DNA of 64,000 nucleotides from Streptomyces poonensis. Lineage in GTDB: Bacteria; Actinomycetota; Actinomycetes; Streptomycetales; Streptomycetaceae. Positions within the stretch are counted from its first letter, which is position 1, and every line of letters starts with the position of its first letter. The notes beneath the pieces were generated by a model that was not told the DNA's origin, did not search any database, and worked only from the letters and a program-made list of their open reading frames with translations. The position numbers and the translations under genes were made by a program. The stretch is from positions 471,384 to 535,383 of the forward strand of contig NZ_BMVW01000003.1 of the NCBI RefSeq assembly GCF_014650915.1, given 5' to 3'. Of the stretch, positions 53,267-61,845 are shown piece by piece.

Positions 53267-54237
53267 CCAGCCCTGCTCCCCAGGTCAACCGGCTCCGGCC
53301 GCGACGCTCGTGCCTCGCGGTCCCGGGCAGCAACCCCCGCTTCCTGGAGAAGGCCCAGGGCCTCCCCGCCGACCAGGTCTTCCTGGACCTGGAGGACGCC
53401 TGCGCCCCGCTCGCCAAGCCCGAGGCGCGGCACACCGTCGTGAAGTTCCTCAACGAGGGCGACTGGACGGGCAAGACGCGGGTCGTGCGTGTCAACGACT
53501 GGACGACCGAGTGGACGTACCGCGACGTGGTCACGGTCGTCGAGGGCGCCGGCCAGAACCTCGACTGCATCATGCTGCCGAAGGTGCAGGACGCCCAGCA
53601 GATCGTCGCCCTCGACCTGCTCCTCACCCAGATCGAGAAGACGATGGGCTTCGAGGTCGGCCGGATCGGCATCGAGGCGCAGATCGAGAACGCGCGCGGC
53701 CTGAACAACGTCAACGAGATCGCCGAGGCCTCCCAGCGCGTGGAGACCATCATCTTCGGCCCGGCCGACTTCATGGCCTCCATCAACATGAAGTCGCTGG
53801 TCGTGGGCGAGCAGCCGCCCGGCTATCCGGCGGACGCCTACCACTACATCCTGATGAAGATCCTGATGGCCGCCCGCGCCAACGACCTCCAGGCCATCGA
53901 CGGCCCCTACCTCCAGATCCGCAACGTCGACGGCTACCGCGAGGTCGCCCAGCGCGCCGCCGCGCTCGGCTTCGACGGCAAGTGGGTGCTGCACCCGGGC
54001 CAGGTCGAGGCGTCCAACGAGATCTTCTCGCCCTCGCAGGAGGACTACGACCACGCCGAGCTGATCCTCGACGCGTACGAGTACTACACGTCCGAGGCGG
54101 GCGGCAAGAAGGGCTCCGCGATGCTCGGCGACGAGATGATCGACGAGGCCAGCCGGAAGATGGCGCTGGTCATCGCGGGCAAGGGCCGGGCCGCCGGCAT
54201 GAAGCGCACCTCGAAGTTCGAGATCCCGGAGGCCTGA
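53263..54237 (+). CDS. mcl1: L-malyl-CoA/beta-methylmalyl-CoA lyase (HpcH/HpaI family)
   Basis: This 324-residue TIM-barrel protein of the citrate lyase beta-subunit type begins LRPRRSCLAVPGSNPRFLEKA, with metal/substrate residues in VFLDLEDACAP, GIEAQIENARGLNNVNEI and FGPADFMASI, and HPGQVEASNEIFSPS near the end. It cleaves beta-methylmalyl-CoA to glyoxylate and propionyl-CoA and can act on malyl-CoA. ATG overlaps the meaA stop (ATGA). Confidence 0.9.
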   Translation: MTSPAPQVNRLRPRRSCLAVPGSNPRFLEKAQGLPADQVFLDLEDACAPLAKPEARHTVVKFLNEGDWTGKTRVVRVNDWTTEWTYRDVVTVVEGAGQNLDCIMLPKVQDAQQIVALDLLLTQIEKTMGFEVGRIGIEAQIENARGLNNVNEIAEASQRVETIIFGPADFMASINMKSLVVGEQPPGYPADAYHYILMKILMAARANDLQAIDGPYLQIRNVDGYREVAQRAAALGFDGKWVLHPGQVEASNEIFSPSQEDYDHAELILDAYEYYTSEAGGKKGSAMLGDEMIDEASRKMALVIAGKGRAAGMKRTSKFEIPEA

Positions 54238-54242
54238 AGCCC

Positions 54243-54755
54243 ATGCAGTTCGGACGCACCTACGAGGAGTTCGAGGTCGGGGCGGTGTACAAGCACTGGC
54301 CCGGGAAGACGGTCACGGAGTACGACGACCACCTCTTCTGTCTCCTCACCATGAACCACCACCCGCTGCACATGGACGCGAACTACGCCGGGAACACGAC
54401 GGACTTCGGCAAGAACGTGGTGGTGGGGAACTACATCTACTCGCTGCTGCTCGGCATGTCCGTCCCGGACGTCTCCGGCAAGGCGATCGCCAACCTGGAG
54501 ATCGAGTCGCTGAAGCACGTGGCGCCGACCTTCCACGGCGACACGATCTACGGCGAGACGACCGTGCTCGACAAGTGGCCGTCGAAGTCGAAGGGCGACC
54601 GCGGGATCGTGCACGTGGAGACCAAGGGCTACAAGCAGGACGGCACGCTCGTGTGCGTGTTCCGCCGCAAGGTGATGGTGCCGACCGAGACGTACATCAA
54701 GGAGCGTGGCGGCGAGCAGCCCGGCCGTCCCGAGTTGAAGCAGCAGGAGAAGTAG
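54243..54755 (+). CDS. mch: MaoC-like mesaconyl-CoA hydratase
   Basis: This 170-residue single hot-dog protein with the MaoC hydratase motif region (LCLLTMNHHPLHMDANYAG-like: TMNHHPLHMDANYA, about 33-46) begins MQFGRTYEEFEVG. By position it would hydrate mesaconyl-CoA to beta-methylmalyl-CoA. It is half the length of the double hot-dog Mch of Rhodobacter (about 340 residues). The ATG is five bases after mcl1; a stronger Shine-Dalgarno is not visible, so it is probably translated by coupling. Confidence 0.8.
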   Translation: MQFGRTYEEFEVGAVYKHWPGKTVTEYDDHLFCLLTMNHHPLHMDANYAGNTTDFGKNVVVGNYIYSLLLGMSVPDVSGKAIANLEIESLKHVAPTFHGDTIYGETTVLDKWPSKSKGDRGIVHVETKGYKQDGTLVCVFRRKVMVPTETYIKERGGEQPGRPELKQQEK

Positions 54756-54757
54756 CC

Positions 54758-55963
54758 ATGGCCCGACTCGCCCAGACCACCGGACTGACGGACGTGCAGC
54801 AGGAGATCGTCGCAACCGTCCGGGACTTCGTGGACAAGGAGATCCTCCCCGTCGCGACCGCTCTGGAGCACCGCGACGAGTATCCGCAGGAGATCGTCGA
54901 CGGGCTCAAGGAGCTCGGGCTGTTCGGGCTGATGATTCCCGAGGAGTACGGCGGTCTGGGCGAGTCCCTGCTCACGTACGCGCTGTGCGTGGAGGAGATC
55001 GCCCGCGGCTGGATGTCCGTCTCCGGCATCATCAACACCCACTTCATCGTGGCGTACATGCTCAAGCAGCACGGCACGCAGGAGCAGAAGGACCACTTCC
55101 TGCCCCGGATGGCGACCGGTGAGGTGCGGGGCGCGTTCTCCATGTCGGAGCCGGCCCTCGGTTCTGATGTGTCCGCCATCACATCGAAGGCGGTCAAGGA
55201 CGGTGACAGTTACGTCCTGAACGGTCAGAAGATGTGGCTGACCAACGGCGGGACGTCAACCCTCGTCGCCGTACTCGTCCGAAGTGACGAAGGACACCCC
55301 GAGGGCACGGCCCCGCACAAGTCGATGACCACGTTCCTGGTCGAGAAGGAGCCCGGGTTCGGGGAGGTCCGCCCCGGCCTCACCATCCCCGGCAAGATCG
55401 ACAAGATGGGCTACAAGGGCGTCGACACCACCGAGCTCATCATGGACGGGCTGCGCATACCGGCCGACCGGGTGCTCGGCGGCGTCACCGGCCGAGGTTT
55501 TTACCAGATGATGGACGGCGTGGAGGTCGGCCGGGTGAACGTGGCCGCGCGCGGCTGCGGCGTCGCCCAGCGCGCGTTCGAGCTGGGCGTTCGGTACGCG
55601 CAGCAGCGGCACACCTTCGGCAAGCCGATCGCCCAGCACCAGGCCATCCAGTTCAAGCTGGCGGAGATGGCCACCAAGGTCGAGGCCGCCCACGCGATGA
55701 TGGTGAACGCGGCCCGCAAAAAGGACTCCGGGGAACGAAACGACCTTGAAGCAGGCATGGCCAAGTACCTCGCGTCCGAGTACTGCAAGGAGGTCGTGGA
55801 GGACGCCTTCCGCATCCACGGCGGCTACGGCTTCTCCAAGGAGTACGAGATCGAGCGCCTGTACCGCGAGGCGCCGATGCTGCTGATCGGTGAAGGTACC
55901 GCTGAAATCCAGAAAATGATCATCGGGCGGAGGCTGCTCGAAGAGTATCGATTCCAGGGCTAG
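54758..55963 (+). CDS. Acyl-CoA dehydrogenase, probably methylsuccinyl-CoA dehydrogenase
   Basis: This 401-residue acyl-CoA dehydrogenase has the FAD region AFSMSEPALGSDVSA (about 122-136), WLTNGGTSTL, VGRVNVAARGCGVAQRAFE and catalytic-base region RLYREAPMLLIGEGTAEIQ (about 369-387). By operon position it oxidises methylsuccinyl-CoA to mesaconyl-CoA, the Mcd step. It is shorter than Rhodobacter Mcd (about 550 residues) and could act on other branched acyl-CoA. It follows mch by two bases and is the last gene of the operon. Confidence 0.8.
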   Translation: MARLAQTTGLTDVQQEIVATVRDFVDKEILPVATALEHRDEYPQEIVDGLKELGLFGLMIPEEYGGLGESLLTYALCVEEIARGWMSVSGIINTHFIVAYMLKQHGTQEQKDHFLPRMATGEVRGAFSMSEPALGSDVSAITSKAVKDGDSYVLNGQKMWLTNGGTSTLVAVLVRSDEGHPEGTAPHKSMTTFLVEKEPGFGEVRPGLTIPGKIDKMGYKGVDTTELIMDGLRIPADRVLGGVTGRGFYQMMDGVEVGRVNVAARGCGVAQRAFELGVRYAQQRHTFGKPIAQHQAIQFKLAEMATKVEAAHAMMVNAARKKDSGERNDLEAGMAKYLASEYCKEVVEDAFRIHGGYGFSKEYEIERLYREAPMLLIGEGTAEIQKMIIGRRLLEEYRFQG

Positions 55964-55976
55964 ATGTCCGGTTCAT

Positions 55977-56027
55977 ACCGTTTTAGGGGTGTTTTCTTCG
56001 AGAAGAAGATCACACCCCGTCAACGGT
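55977..56027 (+). terminator. Nested hairpin after the ethylmalonyl-CoA operon
   Basis: Three nested inverted repeats share a center: ACCGTT/AACGGT (55977-55982, 56022-56027), GGGGTGT/ACACCCC (55986-55992, 56012-56018) and an inner TTCTTC/GAAGAA stem. It lies 14 bases after the acyl-CoA dehydrogenase stop. It is a terminator; the inner stem is unusually AT-rich. Confidence 0.6.
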
Positions 56028-56079
56028 CTTCGGCCGCCGACTCGGCTTCCTGGCTTGCCCAGTTGTAGCCCGCGACCGG

Positions 56080-56085
56080 TACGAT
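56080..56085 (+). promoter_or_regulatory. Possible -10 element of psd-pssA
   Basis: TACGAT is a good -10 sequence 58 bases before the psd start. TTGCCC lies 19 bases upstream, a long spacing, so only the -10 is convincing. Confidence 0.3.
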
Positions 56086-56142
56086 CCGGGAAAGCCGCCG
56101 TCCCCCGTTACTGCGCGGCATCATCCGCTACGAAGGTCATCC

Positions 56143-56799
56143 ATGCCCCACAGCCAAACCTCTGCACCTCGCGACAGCCTCGCTGGCGTACGCCTCGCGC
56201 GCGGAGCATCGCCGTGGCTCCTCCCGACCGTCGCCACCGCAGCCCTCAGCCTCGCCCGCGCACGCCGCTCCGGCGCCGCCAAGGCCGTGGCCGTGCCCGC
56301 CACCGCGCTCGCGGCGGGCATGCTGTGGTTCTTCCGCGACCCCGAGCGCGAGATCACCCAGGGCCGGGTCATCTCGCCCGCCGACGGTGTGGTGCAGAGC
56401 ATCATGCCGTGGAAGGACGGCCGCACCCGCGTCGCCATCTTCATGAGCCCGCTCAACGTCCATGTGAACCGCGCCCCGCTCTCCGGCACGGTCACCTCGG
56501 TCGAGCACATCCCCGGCGGGTTCGTTCCGGCGTTCAACAAGGAGAGCGAGAACAACGAGCGCGTCGTCTGGCACTTCGACACCGAGCTCGGTGACATCGA
56601 GATGATCCAGATCGCCGGCGCGGTCGCCCGCCGTATCGTTCCCTACGTGCCGCAGGGCACCAAGGTGGAGCAGGGGGACCGGATCGGCCTGATCCGCTTC
56701 GGCTCCCGCGTCGACATCTACCTCCCCGAGGGGATCGAGGTCGCCGTGGAGGTCGGTCAGAAGACCGTGGCTGGGGTGACTCGCATTGACCGTGATTGA
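56143..56799 (+). CDS. psd: Phosphatidylserine decarboxylase proenzyme
   Basis: This 218-residue short-type Psd has a hydrophobic N-terminus (membrane association, about 25-62), FRDPEREITQGRVISPADGVVQS (about 63-85), SPLNVHVNRAPLSG and the autocleavage site RFGSR (about 187-191) that gives the pyruvoyl cofactor. It decarboxylates phosphatidylserine to phosphatidylethanolamine. GAAGG lies before the ATG. The pssA start lies within its 3' end. Confidence 0.92.
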   Translation: MPHSQTSAPRDSLAGVRLARGASPWLLPTVATAALSLARARRSGAAKAVAVPATALAAGMLWFFRDPEREITQGRVISPADGVVQSIMPWKDGRTRVAIFMSPLNVHVNRAPLSGTVTSVEHIPGGFVPAFNKESENNERVVWHFDTELGDIEMIQIAGAVARRIVPYVPQGTKVEQGDRIGLIRFGSRVDIYLPEGIEVAVEVGQKTVAGVTRIDRD

Positions 56800-57640
56800 T
56801 CCGGATACGAAGCCGGGCTGGGCACCCGAGGCGGTCGAGGACGACGAAGAGGAGGAGATGCCGCTCTCCCTCCGCCTCTCGATAGCGGACACGCTCACCC
56901 TCGGCAACGCCACGTGCGGCTTCATGGCGGTGTACTTCACCACCACCGGCATCCTGATCCCGCACCTCCAGGGCAGCCAGGAGACCGGCATGGCCCGCCA
57001 CAGCGCGGCCACGGCGGTCATCCTCATGCTCTGCGCGGCGGTCTTCGACCTGTTCGACGGCCTGGTGGCGCGCAAGCTGCGCTCGTCCCCGATGGGCGCC
57101 GAGCTGGACAACCTCTCCGACCTGATCAGCTTCGGCCTGGCACCGGCGTACTTCGTACTGGTGTACGGGATGGTCGCGGACGACGCCCACCAGCGGGTGG
57201 CGGCGCTCGGGGCCATCGTGGTGCTGCTGGCCGTGGTGCTGAGACTGGCGCGGTTCTCCTGCGTGACGATGAAGGACGGGATGTTCCAGGGCATGCCGTC
57301 GCCGTTCGGCGCGCTGACGGTCGTCTCGATCGTGCTGCTGGAGCTGCCCTTCGTGGCGACGCTGCTGGCGATCCTGGGCACGGCGTGGCTGATGGTGAGC
57401 CGGGTGGAGTACCCGAAGCCCCGCGGTCCGCTCGCCGCGGCGATGCTCTCCTGGATCGTGGTGTCCATGGGTCTCCTGGCGGCCTGGGCGTTCGACGCCC
57501 CCGGCGGCCAGCTGCTGCTCCAGACCGGCTGTGCCCTGCAGCTGGTGCTGGGCGCGGTGATCCCGCTGTTCGCCACGGCCCGCCGGGTGAACAACTTCCG
57601 CGACAACCGGCGCGAGGCACGTGCGGCGCAGCTGCCGTAA
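56786..57640 (+). CDS. pssA: CDP-diacylglycerol-serine O-phosphatidyltransferase
   Basis: This 284-residue integral membrane enzyme has the CDP-alcohol phosphotransferase motif DLFDGLVARKLRSSPMGAEL with the conserved D-NLSD continuation (about 89-113), and at least six hydrophobic segments. It makes phosphatidylserine for Psd. The TTG at 56786 is taken as start since it lies downstream of GGGGTGA and overlaps psd; a GTG two codons later is possible. A strong terminator follows. Confidence 0.9.
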   Translation: MTVIDPDTKPGWAPEAVEDDEEEEMPLSLRLSIADTLTLGNATCGFMAVYFTTTGILIPHLQGSQETGMARHSAATAVILMLCAAVFDLFDGLVARKLRSSPMGAELDNLSDLISFGLAPAYFVLVYGMVADDAHQRVAALGAIVVLLAVVLRLARFSCVTMKDGMFQGMPSPFGALTVVSIVLLELPFVATLLAILGTAWLMVSRVEYPKPRGPLAAAMLSWIVVSMGLLAAWAFDAPGGQLLLQTGCALQLVLGAVIPLFATARRVNNFRDNRREARAAQLP

Positions 57641-57660
57641 CGGCGGACGAAGCAGTGAGC

Positions 57661-57704
57661 AACGGGTGTGGGCCCGAGCCTGATGGCTCGGGCCCACACC
57701 CGTT
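57661..57704. terminator. Perfect 20-bp bidirectional terminator
   Basis: Two 20-base arms (57661-57680 and 57685-57704) with a TGAT loop are fully complementary, located between the convergent ends of pssA and livK, with TCTT after it on the plus strand. Confidence 0.92.
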
Positions 57705-57722
57705 CTTCCGTGAGGTTCCTGT

Positions 57723-58991
57723 TCAGGCGCCCGGCGTGTACGCCTGTGCCGCCTCGGACGCCTCCGGCTCGCGGACGACCTTCATGCCTCCCGTCACGGC
57801 CTTGTCCGGCTGGAGGATGACGCTCTCCTTGGAGGACGGGGCCTTCGGGTCGGAGAAGTCGTTCGCGACGCCGAAGCCGTTGTCGAAGGAGTTCAGCGAG
57901 AGCAGGGCCTTGCCGACGCCGTCACGGGTGAGGTCCTTCTTGGCGCAGGCTTCCTCCAGGGCCTCGGTGAACACCGCCGCCGCTGTCCAGCCGGCGACGA
58001 CGCCGTTGTCGAGGGAGTCCTCCGGGTAGGCCGCCTTGTAGTCGGCGACGAGCTTCTTCGCCTCCTCGGTGTCGGCGCCGATGGGCAGCGAGGGCGAGGC
58101 GACGTAGTAGTTCTTCATCAGCGCCGGGCCCGCCTGGGTGGCGAGGAGCTGCGGCGAGAAGGCGGAGTTGTTGCCGATGATCGGCACGTCGAAGCCGCCG
58201 GCCGCGGCGACGCCCACCAGCGAGGCGGCCTGGCGCGGGCCCGCGCTGATCACGATGGCCTTGACGCCGGCCTTCTTCAGGGCGGCGACCTGGGCGGTCA
58301 TGTCGTTGTCGGTCGGCTTGATCTTCTGCTCGACGACCGTGAGCCCGGCCTCCTCCGCCATGTGCCGGGAGCCCTCCACGGCGCTCTCGCCGTAGTCGCC
58401 CTCGAAGTACACGTGACCGATCTTGTCGCCCTTCTTGATGCCCTTCTCCTGCATCAGGAAGTCGATGGCGTTGATCGTCTCGACGTCGTACGTGGAGCCG
58501 AGGACCCGTATGTACTCGCTGCCGAGCAGCGAGTGGGCCCACGCCTGCGGGAGCACCAGTCCCTTGTCCTGCCCCTCGATACGCTGCCGCACGGCGGCGA
58601 CGAACGGCGAGCCGAGGAACTGCGGGAAGCCCAGCACGTCCGGCTCCAGCTCGGTGTACGCGGCGACGGCCTTCTGCGGGTCGTAACCGTGGTCCCGCAC
58701 CGTGAGCTCGATCTTGTAGCCGCAGACGCCGCCCTCGGCGTTGAGCTGCTTCACGTACAGCTGCTGGGCCTGGGTGACGCTCTTGCCGAGCGTGGCGTAG
58801 ACGCCGGTCATGTCGGTGAGCACACCCAGCTTGATGGTGTCGCCCGAGACGCCGTCCCCGGTCCGTACGCCGCCGGTGCTCTCCTTCCCGCCCTCGCCTC
58901 CGCCGTCCTCGGCCTTCGAGCTGCACGCGGACAGCACGAGCAGTGCCGCGAGCGCTCCGGCGGCCGCTCTGGCCGCGGATGTCGTCCTCAT
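57723..58991 (-). CDS. livK: Branched-chain amino acid-type ABC transporter, substrate-binding lipoprotein
   Basis: This 422-residue lipoprotein has a signal ending in the lipobox LSAC (Cys 22) and a type I periplasmic-binding fold (IKLGVLTDMTGVYATLGKSV, about 52-70; VYFEGDYGESAVEGS; IVISAGPRQAASLVG). It belongs to the LivK group, which may bind Leu/Ile/Val, but similar proteins bind amides or urea; the ligand is not readable. ATG overlaps the livM stop. It is last in the operon on the minus strand, where the high-copy binding protein is usually first. Confidence 0.88.
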   Translation of the reverse strand: MRTTSAARAAAGALAALLVLSACSSKAEDGGGEGGKESTGGVRTGDGVSGDTIKLGVLTDMTGVYATLGKSVTQAQQLYVKQLNAEGGVCGYKIELTVRDHGYDPQKAVAAYTELEPDVLGFPQFLGSPFVAAVRQRIEGQDKGLVLPQAWAHSLLGSEYIRVLGSTYDVETINAIDFLMQEKGIKKGDKIGHVYFEGDYGESAVEGSRHMAEEAGLTVVEQKIKPTDNDMTAQVAALKKAGVKAIVISAGPRQAASLVGVAAAGGFDVPIIGNNSAFSPQLLATQAGPALMKNYYVASPSLPIGADTEEAKKLVADYKAAYPEDSLDNGVVAGWTAAAVFTEALEEACAKKDLTRDGVGKALLSLNSFDNGFGVANDFSDPKAPSSKESVILQPDKAVTGGMKVVREPEASEAAQAYTPGA

Positions 58992-60142
58992 CGTTCCTCC
59001 ACTGGGTCCCCTGGGATGTGCCTGAGCTTGGAGCGGAGCCGGGCGGCCACCCTGACCAGGCCGCCCGGCAGGAAGAGCACCACCGCGACGACGGCGGCGC
59101 CGTACAGGTACCGGGACGCCTCGCCCGGTGCGATCCCGCCCGTGCCGGGGGCGGAGACCAGGGGCAGCGCGTCGCTGTAGCGGGTCAGGAGCTGCGGCAG
59201 CAGGGAGACGAAGAGCGCCCCCGCCACCGCGCCGGACACCGAGCCGAGCCCACCGATGACGATCATGGCGAGGTACTCGAGCGAGAGCGTGATGCCGAAG
59301 TAGTCGGGCACCGTCCGCTGGAACACCAGCGCCAGCAGCACCCCCGCGAGGCCCGCGTACATCGACGACAGCACGAAGACGGCGGCCCGGTAGCGGGCCA
59401 CGGGCACGCCCATCACCCCAGCGGCGATGCGGTGGTCGCGGATGGCGTTCATGGCCCGGCCGGGCCGGCCCCGCAGCACCCCGCGGGCGAACAGCGCGCC
59501 GCCCAGCAGCAGCGCCAGCCCGAGGTACCAGAGCTTCTCGGCCGAACCGAACGGCACGGCGGCCACGACCAGCTCGCTGTCGTCGAAGGTGAGGCCGAAC
59601 AGGTTCAGCGGCGGGACGTCCCGGCCGTTGAAGCCGCCGGTCAGATCCTGGGCGTTGAACAGCACGTGCTGTCCGATGAAGATCAGCGCGAGGGTGGCGA
59701 TGCCGAGATACGCGCCGCGCAGCCGCCCGGCGATGGGGCTGAAGAGCCCGCCGGCGGCCCCCGCGAGCAGCACGGCGAGGACGGCGGCGAGCCAGGTGGG
59801 CAGCCCGAGGCCGACGAGACCGTCGCCGCCGCTCCCGCCCCCGTCCCCGGCCAGCACGCAGTAGCCGTACGCCCCCACCGCCAGGAAGAAGGCGTGCCCC
59901 ATGGACAGCTGGCCCGTCGCTCCGGTGAGGAGGTTGATGCCGATCGCCCCGATCGCGGCCGCCATCGCGAACAGTCCGGCCTGGAGCCAGAAGCGGTCGA
60001 GGTAGAACGGCAGGGCGAGGAGGAGGACGGCGAGGGCCGCCCAGACCCAGGCGCGGGGGCCGGGGAGTCTCCGTACGGGCGCGCTGCGGGCCGTACGGGG
60101 TGTACCGGGTGTGCCCTTCTCGGTGGCCAGGACGTCAGACAC
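58988..60142 (-). CDS. livM: Branched-chain amino acid-type ABC permease LivM
   Basis: This 384-residue integral membrane permease has about ten helices and the LivM-type loop with INLLTGATGQLSMGHAFFL (about 68-86), and the EAA-like region GRAMNAIRDHRIAAGVMGV (about 228-246). It begins VSDVLATEKG after a GTG that overlaps the livH stop by eight bases. It pairs with LivH to form the channel. Confidence 0.9.
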   Translation of the reverse strand: MSDVLATEKGTPGTPRTARSAPVRRLPGPRAWVWAALAVLLLALPFYLDRFWLQAGLFAMAAAIGAIGINLLTGATGQLSMGHAFFLAVGAYGYCVLAGDGGGSGGDGLVGLGLPTWLAAVLAVLLAGAAGGLFSPIAGRLRGAYLGIATLALIFIGQHVLFNAQDLTGGFNGRDVPPLNLFGLTFDDSELVVAAVPFGSAEKLWYLGLALLLGGALFARGVLRGRPGRAMNAIRDHRIAAGVMGVPVARYRAAVFVLSSMYAGLAGVLLALVFQRTVPDYFGITLSLEYLAMIVIGGLGSVSGAVAGALFVSLLPQLLTRYSDALPLVSAPGTGGIAPGEASRYLYGAAVVAVVLFLPGGLVRVAARLRSKLRHIPGDPVEER

Positions 60143-61025
60143 GGGCCAGCTCCTTCGTGCCGAACAGCCCGGCGGGCCGGACGAGCAGGACGGCGATCAT
60201 CACGAGGTACGGGGCGAGGTCGCCGAGGCCCCGGCCGAGGAAGGCGAGGTCGCTCTGGTAGCCGGTGGCCAGCGACTCGGTGATCCCGATGAGGAGGCCG
60301 CCGACGAGGGCGCCGGTGGTGGAGTCGAGCCCGCCGAGGATCGCTGCCGGGAAGGCCTTGAGCGCGGCCAGCGAGGTGGCCCGTTCCAGGCCCGGGGTCG
60401 GGAAGACGGTCAGGAACAGGGCGGCGACGGCCGCGAGGCCGCCCGCCACGGCCCAGGCGCCGAGCGACACCCTGCCGAGCCGTACGCCCATCAGCGCGGC
60501 CGTCTCCGCGCTCTCGGCGGCGGCCCGCATCGCCACGCCCCAGGAGGTGTAGCGGAAGGTGAGCAGGAACGCGGTGATGAGCAGGCCGGCGGCCAGGAAG
60601 GCGGCGATGCGCGTGTGTGCGAGGGAGATCGGGCCGAGGGTGAGGACCGCGTCGCCCCAGGGGTCGCCGAGTGCGAGGACGTCCGTGCCGATGCGGCGGG
60701 TGAGCTCGGTGGTGAGCAGGATGTCCACGCCGATGGTGACGATGGCGAGGACGCTGTGGTCGGCGCCCCGGTAGCGGCGCATGACCAGGAACTCCACGGC
60801 CGCCCCGACGGCCGCGGCGCCCGCGATCCCCACGAGCAGCGCGGGCCAGAAGCCGATGTCCTCGTGGAGGACGGCGGTGACGTACCCGCCGGCCAGCAGC
60901 AGGGAGGCGTGGGCGAAGTTGACGACCTCGGTGGCGCGGAAGATCACCACGAAGCCGAGGGCGATGAGGGCGTAGACCGAGCCCAGGGAGATGCCGTTGA
61001 GGAGGAGTTCGGCGAAGGTGGTCAC
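60135..61025 (-). CDS. livH: Branched-chain amino acid-type ABC permease LivH
   Basis: This 296-residue permease has about eight helices, opening NGISLGSVYALIALGFVVIF and TEVVNFAHASLLLAGGYV (LivH signature, about 10-50), and the EAA loop GVAMRAAAESAETAALMGV (about 167-185). It starts at a GTG overlapping the livG stop as GTGA. Confidence 0.9.
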   Translation of the reverse strand: MTTFAELLLNGISLGSVYALIALGFVVIFRATEVVNFAHASLLLAGGYVTAVLHEDIGFWPALLVGIAGAAAVGAAVEFLVMRRYRGADHSVLAIVTIGVDILLTTELTRRIGTDVLALGDPWGDAVLTLGPISLAHTRIAAFLAAGLLITAFLLTFRYTSWGVAMRAAAESAETAALMGVRLGRVSLGAWAVAGGLAAVAALFLTVFPTPGLERATSLAALKAFPAAILGGLDSTTGALVGGLLIGITESLATGYQSDLAFLGRGLGDLAPYLVMIAVLLVRPAGLFGTKELARV

Positions 61026-61837
61026 TGCTGCGTCGCCTCCTCACCCAGGTAGGCGCGGATGACGGCGGGATCGTTCTGTACGTCGCCGGGGGCGCCGTCC
61101 GCGATCCTGCGTCCGAAGTCCAGGACGGTCACCGAGTCGGCGAGTCGCATCACCACTCCCATGTCGTGTTCCACGAGGACGATCGAGATGCCGAGGCTGT
61201 CGCGCACGCCCGCGATCACGGCGGCCGTACGGCGCCGCTCGTCGGCGGTCATGCCCGCGACGGGCTCGTCGAGGAGCAGCACTTTTGGCTCCATGCACAA
61301 GGCGCGGGCGAGTTCGGCGAGCTTCTGCCGCCCGTACGGCAAGGACCCGGCCGGGTGGCCGAGGCAGTCCGCGATGCCGACGAATTCGGCGATCTCACGG
61401 ACGCGGGCGCGGTGCCGGCGGTCCTCGCGCGCGGCGGAGGGCAGCCGCAGCCCCGCCGCGAGGAAGCCGGTGCGGGTCAGCCGGTGCCGGCCGAGGAGCA
61501 GGCTGTCCTCGACCGTGGCGTGCGGGGGCAGCGCCAGGTTCTGGAAGATCCGTGCGACCCCCAGGTCCGCGATGCGGTGCGGGGGCAGCCCGGTCAGCTC
61601 CTGCTCGCCGAGGCGGACGCTGCCCTCGGTGGCGCGGTAGACGCCGGTGAGGACGTTGAAGCAGGTGGACTTGCCGGCGCCGTTGGGGCCGATGAGGGCG
61701 TGGACGGTGCCGGGGCGGACGGTGAACGTGACGCTGTCGAGGGCGGTGAGGCCCGCGAACCGTACGGTCAGGTCGCTGACCTCCAGCGGCGGGATGCCGG
61801 CGGAGGGAAGATCGGTGTGGGGAAGAGCCGATGTCAT
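61022..61837 (-). CDS. livG: Branched-chain amino acid-type ABC ATPase LivG
   Basis: This 271-residue ATPase has Walker A IGPNGAGKST (about 49-58), the LivG-type insert RIFQNLALPPHATVEDSLLLGRH, signature SLPYGRQKLAELARAL (noncanonical YG in place of GG), Walker B VLLLDEPVAGM and the H-loop VEHDMGVV. The ATG at 61837 is chosen for Shine-Dalgarno spacing (GGAGGGG at 12 bases); a GTG four codons earlier overlaps the livF stop as GTGA and is also possible. Confidence 0.9.
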   Translation of the reverse strand: MTSALPHTDLPSAGIPPLEVSDLTVRFAGLTALDSVTFTVRPGTVHALIGPNGAGKSTCFNVLTGVYRATEGSVRLGEQELTGLPPHRIADLGVARIFQNLALPPHATVEDSLLLGRHRLTRTGFLAAGLRLPSAAREDRRHRARVREIAEFVGIADCLGHPAGSLPYGRQKLAELARALCMEPKVLLLDEPVAGMTADERRRTAAVIAGVRDSLGISIVLVEHDMGVVMRLADSVTVLDFGRRIADGAPGDVQNDPAVIRAYLGEEATQQ

Positions 61838-61845
61838 GTGTGCGG

